Positions 11,737 to 23,204 of a stretch of DNA of 64,000 nucleotides are shown here, piece by piece. The notes under the pieces were generated by a model. It saw nothing but the letters and a program-made list of their open reading frames with translations. It did not search any database and was not told the origin of the DNA. The DNA comes from Cephalotrichum gorgonifer. Its lineage: Eukaryota; Ascomycota; Sordariomycetes; Microascales; Microascaceae. Position 1 is the stretch's first letter; each line of letters opens with the position of its first letter. The stretch is taken from positions 2,667,728 through 2,731,727 of the forward strand of contig ONZQ02000003.1 of the NCBI GenBank assembly GCA_900312665.1. Direction: 5' to 3'. The translations under genes were made by a program, and so were the position numbers.

Positions 11737-13562
11737 CTACAAAGTAGCCAGCCCCTCTACATCCAGTCCCCTGAACCCCTCCTCCACGACCCACGCCCTC
11801 CCCTTCTCGGGGGTATAGAGCGCCTCGCACGCCTTTCCCACGACGAGCAGGCCCGGAGGCCTGCTCCCCTCCTGCTCTATCGCCTCGGCCACGTGACCCA
11901 GCGTCGTGCGAATCACCCTCTGGTCCGGGCAGCTTGCCCTCTCGATGACGGCGCAGGGCGTATCCGTCGGCCACAGCACCCTCGCGGCCCTCTTCCCACC
12001 CGCCTCACCCTCCGCCTCCTTACCCTCCCCATCCGCCTCGACGTACGTCGTCAGCTCCGCCACCAGGCCCCCGATCCTATGCAGCGCCATGAGGAACACC
12101 ACCGTCCTCGACGCCACGTACTCCGGCGGCGCGGGCGGCACGCCCTTCTTCCCCGTCCCGGTGCAGACGAGGACCTGGTCCGCCACGTCCCGCTGCGTGA
12201 CGGGAACTCCCGCGAACAGCGGCGCGCTCAGCGCGCTCGTCACGCCGGGTAGCACCACGACCCTATCCCCGAGCCCGGCCGCCTTGAAGAAGGCGACCTC
12301 CTCGCCGCCGCGGCCGTAGAGGAACGGGTCGCCCTGCTTCAGGCGCACGACGACCTTGCCCTCGCGCACGGCGGCGATGGCGCGGGATAGGAGCTCCGCC
12401 TGCGCGGCCTCTGCGTTTCCGGGGAACTTGCGCGCGATGTGGAGCGGGGTGCGGCGGGGTATCAGGTCGAGGATCTGCGAGGGGACGAGCTTGTCGGCTA
12501 GGATTAGGTGCGCGGTCTGGATGGCCTTGTAAGTCGCGCGGGTGAGGAGGTCCGGGCTCCCGGGGCCGCTGCCGGCTAGGATTAGGGTGCCGGGCTTCGT
12601 GGGTGTCACCATTGGTGTGAGATGGCCCTCCTCTGCGGGCGGCGAGAGGGACAGGGACGAGGACGGGATGGGGGAGGAGAAGACGGCGGCGATGTCCTCG
12701 TCCGTCAGGGCCGCCAGCTTCCTGAGGGGCCAGTACTCGCACACCTGCGCCAGCCACCTCGCCCTCCTATTCCGCGCCTCGTCTGCGTCGGCCTCCGTCA
12801 CGAGCCGGTTGAAGCCCGCGCCCTGGTCGACCGACTCCTCTACGTCGTCCGCGCCCCCGGCCCCCGGCGCCAGCGCGGGCCTGTCCTCCTCCTGGATGCG
12901 CCTCCGGAGGTCGCCGAGCCGGGCGCAGGCGGCGCCGAGGTCGGGCGGGAGGGACGAGGAGAGCTCGCGCCGGATGCGGGACGAGAGCTTGCAGCCGTGG
13001 CCGTTGGTGGTCACGCCTATCTGGAGGGGGCCGTCGGTGTGGGTGGAGAGGAGGGAGAAGGTGCAGAGGTGGGGTGCGTCGACGACGTTTACGGGGATTC
13101 GGTTGCGCTTGCAGAGGGCGGAGATGTGTGTGCCTGTCGAGGGGTGCTTGGTTAGTACCTGTAGCTCTCTTTTCTTTCTTTCCTTCTTTCCTTTTTCTTC
13201 TCTTTTTTCTGGATTCTGATGAGAATAGGGAAGGAAGGGGAGAAGGGGGAATACTCACAGAGGGGATCCCTAGGACCGACGGTGACGAACACGGCGTCCA
13301 CCACGCCGCCGACCTCCTCCCTACCCAGGGTGAACAGGTCGTCGTCCCTGAACTCGCGCTCTATCCTCTTGACGGCCCCCGCGTCGACGTGCTTCTGGAG
13401 GGCGTAGTGGACGTCCGCAGCGGGCGGGGCGACGACGACCGGGTGGGCGCCGGCGCCGAGGGACTGCGTGCAGCGGGTGGCCGCGAGGGGGTTCGAGCCG
13501 ATGACGAGGTGCGTGGCCGAGGCGCAGTTGAGGGCTGCGAGGAGGGCGTTGGGGGGGTCCAT
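11737..13562 (-). CDS. Siroheme synthase: precorrin-2 dehydrogenase domain fused to uroporphyrinogen-III C-methyltransferase
   Basis: Makes siroheme, the cofactor of sulfite and nitrite reductases. Two exons on the minus strand, 13562-13259 and 13133-11737, join to 1701 nt (566 aa). The 125-nt intron has a GTGAGT donor, a perfect TACTAAC branch site and a CAG acceptor. Residues 1-150 resemble the NAD-binding dehydrogenase/chelatase part of yeast Met8 and bacterial CysG. The exon junction rebuilds THISALC and then VNVVDAP, whose Asp120 probably corresponds to the catalytic Asp of CysG. Residues 275-550 are the SAM-dependent methyltransferase: LAGSGPGSPDLLT, VRLKQGDPF, YGRGGEE and LPGVTSA are all visible. 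The order (dehydrogenase, then methyltransferase) is that of CysG, whereas budding yeast splits these functions between MET8 and MET1. The gene is commonly named met1 in filamentous fungi. Confidence 0.9.
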
Positions 13563-15526
13563 TTCTGGGAAGGGGGGGGGCAGCGCTCAGCTGCTCGTAC
13601 GTTTTCGTCGGATGCGCTCTGAACGGTATGGGGTGTGAGGGTGGGAGAAGTGGTTTTTGGTGGGGCAAAATAGTGAATTGGAAGTTTGGCTCCTGGTGGA
13701 AGATGGCGAGCGTTGAATAGTAATCAAAGAATAGAAGTTCCGGCACAATGGGTTAGGACGGGTAAGGTATACTGATTATAAATACGGGGACCCTTTCTCC
13801 TGATATCAATTATGCCTCACAGGATAGACTCATACACAGAACAGAATTCATCTCTGAAAATTTACGTTTCGTCCCCTCCGCGTTCGCAATGTTAGTGTAC
13901 CTGATGTCATCCACGAATTTCGCTATCTCTCACTAGTGCCGCTTATCGAGCCAATAAGACGGGGCAGAATGTTAATGGCGTCCTTGCCCCGCGGCAGGTC
14001 CTTCCAGCGTGGACGTGGGGTATGGCCCCGGTAGCGGGGCTCACCCTACTTTGTGCTTGACTCAATGCTGGAGTTTACAAGGAAGGGGGGGAAGGGAGGA
14101 TTCCTTTTTTCCGCGGGTGCGATAGTTTCCTCCCCGTTAGTTTTATCAGTCCTTTTGGCATAAAGTGTCACTTGCCCTCGCTCTTTGATTTCAAGCCATG
14201 CGACGGGTAAAATGGTCCATGGCTGCCTATCGGATTGTGAGTCGTTATCAACCACGATGGGCTCAAGAACCTTTTTCCGCGGAGATATGTCCCGAAGAGA
14301 TAATATGCTTTTACGAGGGCAAGTACGTACTGCCCGTGGACCCCCCGTGGTGTTGTGGGGCCGATGTGTCAATATTTCAATCGTACGAGTCAAGATGGGT
14401 GGTATTGTAACTACACCCCACATACACCCACGCACGGTGGCTAGGACACCTCCACAGCGACCCGGAACCAATGTCCGCTAGCTCGTGGCTATGCGAGCCG
14501 GGTGGCATCTCCTCGGGTCCTTCCTGCCTACACAGGGTTTTTCGGAGCCGAAAGCACAACACGGAGGAGCCTTCAGAGTAGGAGTGGTGGGGCGACATAG
14601 CCCTGCCTAAATAAAAAAGTTGATATATATATATAGTTTGAGGTGCCATTAAAAAGGCATTCTTGCCAACATCCACGTAAAACAGGTTAGGCTTGCGAAA
14701 GAGAAAAAGAAATAAGGTCGACATCTGGGGTCCGGAAATCAAGGCCGCGATGGCCCCCGACCTCCGCAGCAAGGCGGACCGGTCCATCTGGTGTTGGTGC
14801 CTCGCCGTTTATAGAGCCGTGGATCCCGAATGGATGTTACCAATTTAGCCAAGAAGGAAGTGGAGACTAGAGACCTTCTGTCCAGGCAAGCGACGAGCGA
14901 AGTGGGCAGACAGAGCTCGGGTTATCCCCAGCAGCGACGGCTACGCTGTGAGTATTAGCTGCCCCCGTACTCATAATCAATGGCAAAGATAGCTAGAGGA
15001 TGGAGTTTGGAATGCTAGAGTTTGGGAGACTAGAGTTTGAGTGAAACCCTTCCATGTTATTGGTGAACCAGGCACACCCTCCCCAGTCCAAGCAAGCTAT
15101 CGTGCCTTCTCCATCATAGTTTCGATGTACGCTGGGAGCGGATCAAACAGCGTCGAATTTCCTGCTGCAAGCGGCTCATCCCTCACCTCATAATTCCTTA
15201 AATTATTGCCGGGGAAATGACACATCGGTAGCAGACCGGCCCTCCAAAACGCTTTGAGGAAGTCTCGCCAGACCAGGAAAAGAAAGGTCGATGACATAGT
15301 ATCACGTGCCCACTTCCCACCTCCCAAAGCCACCCCGTGCTTTTTCGGGAGGAGCTCCCGATCGCGTTTCACACCTACAAACCGCGAACCTCTTTTTTTT
15401 GCACCTTCAACAACCGCGACCACAACTCCGCTTCATCCCACATTCCTGTGTCCGTCGCCAACCCCAAACCATCCCTCAGCTCTCTATCCTTCGAGAATAC
15501 CGGTCAGACCACCGGATATATCCGGG
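13563..15526. other. Divergent intergenic region
   Basis: Separates the starts of the siroheme synthase gene (minus) and the RNPS1-like gene (plus), so it should hold both promoters. A 70-codon plus-strand frame at 14198-14410 looks protein-like but has no support. The last 200 bases are C-rich with short pyrimidine tracts, consistent with a 5' leader. Confidence 0.5.
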
Positions 15527-16759
15527 ATGGGATCCCGATCTAGGACGCGCTCCCGCGACTCGCGCAGCCCTTCTCCCGCGCCGGCGCGCGCCTCGAGATC
15601 CCGATCGCCTGCGCCCCGTCGGCGCGACGACTCCCGATCGCGCACGAGGTCTCTATCGCGATCGCGATCGCTCACGCCGCGGGGCAATGGCCGGTACCGC
15701 GGGCGCAACCGGAGCCGTTCGTACAGTTTGAGCCGGAGTAGGAGCTTGAGTAGTAGGGGGGATAGCCGGAGCAGGAGCAGGAGCCGCGACAGGAGCGCGA
15801 CGCCCGTGAAGAGCACCAAGGTATGGGCCGCCCCCATTGAGCTTGTGCTCCCCCCTTTCCCCTTCAGCCTTCTCCCCCACTTGTTCCCCTCATCTCGTTG
15901 TGGGGGTGGCTGGCTATCCGCGCCTCACACCAAGGCTCTGTCTGAGGCCGGGTAGTCTTAGTTATGGGCAGCTTAGCTAATGAAATGCACGAGCAGATTG
16001 TTGTGGAGAGGTTGACGAAGAATATCACCGAGGCGCACCTCTACGAGATCTTTGGGCAGTTCGGCCACATACGCGATCTCGACCTCCCAATGAATAGGCA
16101 ATGTGAGCATAGCCCCCGAGCCAACAGCCCTTCCCCCCCCACCCCACCACGCAAATACTGACCCCCCTCGTCGCAGTCAACACCAACCGTGGCACAGCCT
16201 ACATCCTCTTCTCCCACGAGCCCGACGCCGAGACGGCCATAGCCCACATGCACGAGGCCCAGATTGACGGTGCCACCGTCAATGTCTCCATCGTCCTTCC
16301 CCGTCGCAAGATGTCGCCCCCGCCCCCCTCGCCCGCCGCGGCGCCAACATCAACCCCCTCAACCCCCCGCCCGCCCGCCGCGGCCCCGCCAATGGTGGGC
16401 CCGGGTTTGGCGGCCCCCCTGGCGGCGGCAGGGGTGGGAGAGGTGGTGGACGCTACGGGCCCCGATCAGACACTTGGCGGCCCAGGTCGATGTCACGGTC
16501 TGTCTCGAGGTCTCCCAGCCCCAGGCCTGGCTCTCGAGGCGGAGCTGGCGGCAGGGGTAGTAGGCGCCGAGGGAGGTCGCCTTCATATTCGAGATCCCCG
16601 TCTAGGTCCAGATCGCCGCGCAGGGACAGGTCGAGGCGGCTAGAGGATGATGAGGGGGGCAGAGGTGTTGGCCGGGAGGGTGGGTACCGGGATCGGAGCT
16701 GGAGCAGGTCGCCGTCGCGGTCGCCTGTGAGGGGCCATGGGAGACGGGGTCACAGGTGA
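15527..16759 (+). CDS. RNPS1-like RNA-binding protein (RS-RRM-RS), apparent frameshift in exon 3
   Basis: Predicted nuclear splicing factor of the exon-junction/SR-related type. Exon 1 (15527-15820, 98 codons) is an Arg-Ser domain of SRSR, RSRS and SPSP blocks. Exon 2 (15997-16102) and exon 3 (from 16177) form one RRM: VVERLTKNITEAHL, then IRDLDLPMNRQ, then the RNP1 region RGTAYILF and the QIDGATVNV strand. Introns are 176 and 74 nt with good donors and branch sites. After LPRRKMSPPPP the reading frame must move by one base inside a C-rich tract (about 16317-16335): only the shifted frame continues as ARRGANINPLNP, a Gly-rich GGPGFGG/GRGG segment, and a second RS domain ending GRRGHR at the TGA at 16757. 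Unshifted, the protein would end at 16643 with unrelated Ala/Pro-rich sequence. A missing C in the assembly is the simplest cause; a real mutation is possible. Confidence 0.8.
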
Positions 16760-19700
16760 TGTCGGAGCCCTGCCGCCCTCTTTCTCTTTTTCTCAATTTA
16801 TGTTTGCATTTACAGGGGTTGGGACTGGTTGCGCGCGATCACGGGCGACTACAGGGCCGTTTATGTGTCTCCGCGGAGACCAGGCTACGGTGGAAATGGG
16901 TACTTTTGTTTCTCTTGCTCTGTCTTGACGAGAGGTCGGCGTTGACTGCGGTCGGGAAGGAAAAAGGCGAAATGATATGTTGGGGACAGCAATCTTCCAT
17001 GCCCAAGGGCTAAGGGGGATGGATATGTTCGTCTCCAGTGGAACTGGGTTTACGATGGGGGGAGCACCTGATTTCGCTGTATCCGGCGTTTGTACGGGTG
17101 CTGGTGGCATGGTATATGGAAAGATACCCTAACATAGTAATGGAGCGAGATGCCACCACCCTTTCTCTCGTCCAGTTCCCGCGCCCATCCCATACGTGAA
17201 ACGTGAGTGAGTGTAGCCTATTTCATTCCAAGCCATGACATGAAACTGCCATATTCGAGCCCGGGGCCACCCAGAAGCATTTCATGCCTGCTCTGTCCAA
17301 AGGGCGCGAACGAAAGGGCGAGTTTTCCACCTCTTGGACAGGCGCTTTTTTTATTCCGTCGCCTAAATCCTTGTATGTTGTAACGCGGCCCCAAACCTCA
17401 TTGGACGCGGGGTTAGGAGGCGCCCATTCTGGGATTCCACCCCATACAAGTCCCAGTGCTGTCATGCCTGCCCAGCCCATGCATGCAGGAACCAATGGCC
17501 GGCTTCTCCAGCACGCGCCTGTGGTGTTGGGACCCACCCCCTGCCTGCTTGGTCGACCCTCGAACTTCATGTTGTGTTGCACTTGGTGGTCGTATGCAAT
17601 GCATCTTTGACGTCTGGCATCCATCCATCCTCTCTTCCAAATGTGGAGATCGGCGAGCCTGGTTTAGTGCAATGACGAGCACGAGGAATAGCTAGCCCTT
17701 GCCTATCTCCTAGGGATCACCAGCTTTAGTTGCTCGTTTAGTGAGTAGTGCAATACGAGAAACGAGGAAATATAGGTATTTCGAGAAGTCCATGTCGAGA
17801 TCACCATGTTGTTGGCGAATCATCCTCTCGCCAGTTGGAGTTCCTCCCACCCCTTCTCCACTTCCACTTCCACCTTACACCACCCCCCTACCTACCCCTC
17901 CGCCACGATTTTCTATTTATTTTTTTTTTCCTTGTTTGCTTCTTTTTCTCCTTTCAGCGAGAACCCTTCTTGTCAGCGATGTCAGCGTTTATTATGCCTG
18001 CCGCCGCTGCCGTCCCCCTCGAAACCCCCCTTCGAAACCCCCCTGCTCCTGGTTACATTGGGGTTATCCTCCCCCCCTCTTCCCCCCCTCTTCCTCCCGG
18101 GCGCTGTTCTGGTTCAAGGCGAGGCGTTGCGGGTGTGATTGATGTACGTGAAACCTGAGCTTTTTGGCTGCCGGATGTCGCGAGCGCACCTCGGGCCCGA
18201 AGGGGGAAATTTTACGAGGGGCATCTGCCTGATCTGGACTCCATAAAAATCCCACCGTTACATTCTTAGGTCGTCCCCCTGCCTAAATCGACATGAGGAT
18301 AGCTCCCCAATACTCGGATTCGGACGGGAGGATTGAGTGTCGTCACCGATTTATTGGGGGTAGTCTCCGATTAGCTTCGATCCTTCGCGCGCTTTGTTGC
18401 TACCACCCCATCCCAATCCATGTCATCTTGCCTTGAATAAACTACCCCAATGTAGATGTATTCCCATCTTTTTTCTGCGGATGGACGGCTTCTTCGGAGG
18501 CTGGTGACGTGGGTGGGCACCGCCTCGGGCCTAAATCGCTAATATTAGACCGGGAACAGCAAGACTTCAGCAAGAGTCATGTCACTGTCACCCCAAACCG
18601 GGAACCAAACCCTTCTTACTTGCTTTTTGTTCTTTCTCCATTTCTCCCCGGCCCCTGCAACAGAGCCAACTAGGAAGTACGAAGCTCGGAAAAGACGGCG
18701 AGCTGTCCAATCTTGACGTCGGCTTCAGCTTTGCCGCCCCCGCGCCTCCCCCCCCCAAAACACCCCCGGCGACGAATAATATGTTTTCCCATCTTGAACA
18801 AGTAAGAGTACACTTGTATGAAGGCTATGTTTCCAATATGGGGTGTGGCTCTCTACCCACCCACGTCAAACAGAATCAGAAGCTGATACCTTGCCTGGGA
18901 GGGTATCCAATTTCTGTCGGCCCCACACCAGCCTGTCACCTTGACCATGACAGACACTAGACACTAGCTGTACTACGTATACCCACCCACCACACGCGCT
19001 GAAGCATGGACCACGAGCCTGGTTCATGCTTGTCATCCGCGCTTCCTACACGGGCGGTTGCACAAAGATACGTACCGGGTACTGCGTATTACTGGGTAAT
19101 TTATAAGTGTGATGCATGTGATATCAGGCAGAAGCACGGGAATTCTACGCGCAGAAGGTGCGATGGGAGTCAATGGAATCAACATCGGAATGGAGGAAGT
19201 CGCTGTGGGTTTGGTGCGGGGTCCGTCCCTCGACTACTTCATTGTTCCTTCCCAATTTCGTCTGAGGGCCACTTCTCTGCCTGGGCTTTGTGCTCGCACC
19301 TCATATTCGTGCTGTACTCGTATTCGGGCTTTGCTTCCACTCAGACTTCTTCCCCTTTATCCTATCCTCAACCGTCCCAACCGTCTCCCCAACCCTCCGC
19401 CACGATTCTACTCGTGTGCCGGGGCCTTCGCCGCTTTGTCGCATCCACTTTCCAAGGATGAATCGGTACCGATACCCCATCAAGTCACGTTGGGGACTTT
19501 TCTGGCTGGTGGGGTCCAAGTTGGATATTAACCCATCAACCATGAAATCCTTCCCGCCCACCAGGGCGTTCGGACAGCTCGAGGGATTCACGGCGCAGCC
19601 GCAGCCCTACGAGCCTCGTCTTACCGCCCTTGTTTCATCGGACGGGGCCATGGATGGGGGGCATGTGACGCGACATCCGTGTGGCTTGACTCCTCCCACC

Positions 19701-22700
19701 TCCGCCGAGTTTCTCCATATCCGATTCGTCCTTTGTGTGACTTGAATTTCTATTCTCATTCAAATCAAGGACGTGGGTGTTTCCCATTTTGGCCCCCATC
19801 ATGATTTGCAACGCTCCTTTGTCCCATTTCAGCCAGCCTGGAATATGGATGAGGGACGGAGTGAAGAACTGGACGCACAACAGAGGGCTTGTAGCTATTC
19901 TCCGGCGTGGTACAGGGTGGCTGTCCCGACAGGCTGGATTGGGACATTACTGAGGGATTGACCTCCCGGGGTTTACGGAGACATGAGTTGTGGCCGCGCC
20001 AAGCCTCTTGCCGCGGAAGGTGGGGGAGGGGTGGTGTTATGCCTGGCCAAAAACACCCATGTCCTTTTTTTTTTTCCCTTTCTTCTCTCCCTTCTTTCAT
20101 CTCTTCCCATTTGGCGCCGGCGTATCGGCTGTGACACGTTCCCGATGCGGAATATCCCTTGCGTGAGTTACCTTGTCTGTCCACTCCCCCACTCCACCCC
20201 CAGTCCCAGCTTATAGCTGATGCGATATCATAGCTTCTGTGGGTCAGCTGTGTGTGCCAAGACCATCTGATCTGCCTGGGTGAGAGAGATACAAGTATGT
20301 CAAAGGGACATTGAGGGGTCCCTCCCTGGTTGGGGCCCCGCCAGGATCCATCCTGCGGCCTCGTCCCGGGTAGGTTAGCAGGCGCCAAGCACACTAGGTT
20401 GGATAGTCTTTTGACTGAGCCACCTCGCCATCTCTGGTCCCGACTCCTAGACTCCATATCGACAAAGTAGCTCCGAATCCTTCCCCGATGCGGAACCTCG
20501 CCGTTGGACGGCGCGGGGGGGTCATGGGTCGGGTATGACGTTGAGCGTATATATGGCCTCGGATTGGCTGCGTCGAGGGAAGACTGGGTCGCTACCATGC
20601 CTTACACATCTCCTTCCGGACCTCCTCCTCCCGGGTGAGACCTCGAGCCTCAACTTCTGACAGACGGACGGCTTGCTTGCTGCCTGGTCGACCCTTCCAA
20701 GGTCTCTTGGCTCACTCATATGTGACCTTCCCTTTCAGACCTAGAGATATTGCCCGTCGGCGCCTCCGCCTCCGTCGCTGTCATACCGGGCTCGGGAACA
20801 TAAATCAGGTGGCGCGAGGAATGTTCACCGGCCCTGACTTCATCTCGATCGAACAAAGAAGCCTCTTACCCCACCTTACACAGGAACCCATCCCGCCACT
20901 ACTCTGCGGTTTCCCCCCCCTCCCTTCTTCCTTTTTCCTCATCTTATCACATCAAAGTCTTCATCTCAAACGAGGCGGTGCCCGAGGCCCCCAAGCACCC
21001 AGCACATCACCGAGTCACCAAGTATCGGTGGCCGCGTGATTTAGGATAGCTACCATTCCCGTTCCTCTCATCTGCAGCTGTCGTAAGACGAGGGGCGCAA
21101 GAGATACGGACGGGGGCCTCATCTAAGAGGATACCCTGCTTTGGGGGCGGTTGCTCTGCCGTTAAGGTGACGTCTCCTTGGATCCGGGTACTTAAGAAGA
21201 GGCATCATCCTCCTTGACATCCCGAATTGTCCATCAGCTATCTCATCTTCCAACGATACGGAGGCTTCCCTCTTCTTCATATGTCGTATACGTCTTCATA
21301 CTACGTATTGAACTCTCTCATCTCCAAACGACATATAAGTCGAGGGTTGAAACGCAGACCAACGAGAAGCAACAGCTCCGTATCAAGAAGAAGCTCGCTC
21401 GAGGCACCAAAGTCCTACCCACTCAACGCCTACGGCGCTTTGACGTCCCTGGGAGTCATATCCGGCAAGCCCTCCCTGCCCCGCACAACCAGTTGACACC
21501 GAGCTCCACCTCTTTTCCCAACGATGCCGCATCCGAAGCCTCCCCCCACGCCGCCGCCGGCGCCCCGCCCCGGCCCCGCTCCGCGCCCGGATCCCAATAA
21601 TCCGACGCCTCCCCACTCACCCTAAATTTCCCGGGATCTCTTTGACGGCGTTTTCTTTTCCGGGCGTTCTGGGCTGAATGGCGTTTTTGGGTGAGTCCCC
21701 CCGCCCATCTCCCTGTCACAACTTACACTAGAATCGGGGCGATACTAATCGGATCTGGGCAGTTGATTTCTGAGTACAGTGTAGGATGAAGATGGGGCTC
21801 GCTTGGAGTTATGGGTAGAGTGAGAAACCGCTTGTTGTAAGCGGGAGTGATTTCATGGACGCTTTCTTTCTTTCCTTCATCTGTTGATGTTTGACCGGTG
21901 GCTGTGATGGACGACAATGTCGCCGTGGAGGTTTAATCAGGTTTTATTCTGGTCCGATTTGCTGTGTTCCTTTCTTCCGCTCTCTATCCCCGACTCTGTT
22001 GTCGTTTCTTGCTGTCTTTTCTCTGTTCGTTATCCCCGAGTACTATCCTTATGTCCGACCTCTCTACCCATGTCGTTGGGGATTTTATTGGCTATACGTA
22101 TATTTCTTCTCCCTTGCCTTCTGTGGGGAAGGTGTTTGTTGTCAGACTATACGCGGAGCGAAATGGCTGGGCCCCAAAGCCCAGGGTTAGTTACTTAATC
22201 CATTCTTTCGTGGAGTTTCTGCCTTTGCAAGTATTGCTTTTTGTCTTTCTCCTGCTCATATCTTGACTTACACATCTCACAGGGCCGTGCGTAAAAACAC
22301 ACTACGCGCCGCAAGCTCAACCCCAGTTCCGTAGGATTTACTCTCCACGGAACACTCGTATGTCATGCCTCAGTGTCGAGGACGCCCGAAAATACATAAT
22401 CTTCCTATCGACTCACACATAACCTCTATTTTTTTTACATTTTTTTTCTATCTCTCTAGACTTTAGGAGAATATCTTGTGCCTCAAGCAACGTTACAACG
22501 GAGAACGTCCAGAACGGCCGTTGAGATGAAGACTTATAGCGTAAGCATAAGCCGCAGGTCGGTCACAAAAAGAATAAGTAATATATTATAAAAACCACCA
22601 GCCACCCTTACGTAGTATGACTCCTGCAGCCTGGGCGTGGAGAGAGAGAGAGAAAAAACGGGAACCGCCCCGCGGACCGTGCGGAGGAAGGAGCTGGAGA

Positions 22701-23204
22701 GGGTGTGCGGGTGCGGGAAGGGCAGACCTAGAGTAGCCTTAAAGCGTGGAAATCGGCGGAGATTAGAGACGGAGAGAGATACATAGAGGGAGGGAGGGAG
22801 AGAAACGAGTGTCTGGTAGCGGAATCACGTGGAGGGGCGCTCAATATACGAGCCATACGAGCGCAGGATGACGGTCCTTCGCCGGAAGGAATGTGGCGCT
22901 GGCCGCGTGGGAGATCCGTGGGGGGAGGGCTATAAGCCGGCAGGATGGCGGGCGGGCGGGAGAGGGCGGGGGGTGAAGGCGGGCGGGATATTAGTTGCCT
23001 TAACGGGGGTAGCGGACGGGCTACACTGGGAGCGAAAGAGGTATTATATGAAGCTTTGTATGGGGATTTATGATTTAACGAACAAGCTAGGGCGCGTGGA
23101 CATAAAAAACAATATGGAAACGTTTCTATAACGTATTACCCCTTCCTCTCTCTTACGCTGACTCTTTCGAATATTCACAAGCACGGAAAGTCTATGTGTC
23201 GTAT
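16760..23204. other. 6.4-kb gene-poor region
   Basis: No confident gene. It holds C/T-rich tracts, short runs of A and T, AG-rich sequence near 22640-22810, and scattered frames under 150 codons on both strands that overlap one another. The only segment with exon-like character is listed separately (17979-18960). The left part includes the 3' untranslated region of the RNPS1-like gene and the right end includes that of the carboxylase gene. Confidence 0.5.
17979..18960 (+). CDS. Doubtful three-exon gene for a 129-residue orphan protein
   Basis: I do not recognise this protein and list it with low confidence. Three segments, 17979-18143 (55 codons, ATG start), 18664-18801 (46 codons) and 18874-18960 (28 codons plus TAG), are all phase 0 and are bounded by GTACGT, CAG, GTAAGA and CAG signals. 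The middle segment is the most protein-like: it begins after a pyrimidine tract plus CAG, has mixed composition (STKLGKDGELSNLDVGFSF, then a Pro-rich run), and ends exactly at a good donor. The first segment is Pro/Ala-rich. The first intron would be 520 nt, long for this window, and neither intron has a clear CTAAC branch site. It could equally be one exon of a differently arranged gene, or chance. Confidence 0.25.

Noticed and set aside
14198..14410. 70-codon plus-strand frame rich in Trp, Tyr and Pro
   Set aside because: Looks somewhat protein-like, but is short, isolated and without splice partners or a known motif.
21214..21600. Overlapping frames of about 90-130 codons with Ser/Arg-rich sequence
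   Set aside because: Two frames look equally good and neither has splice support or a motif.
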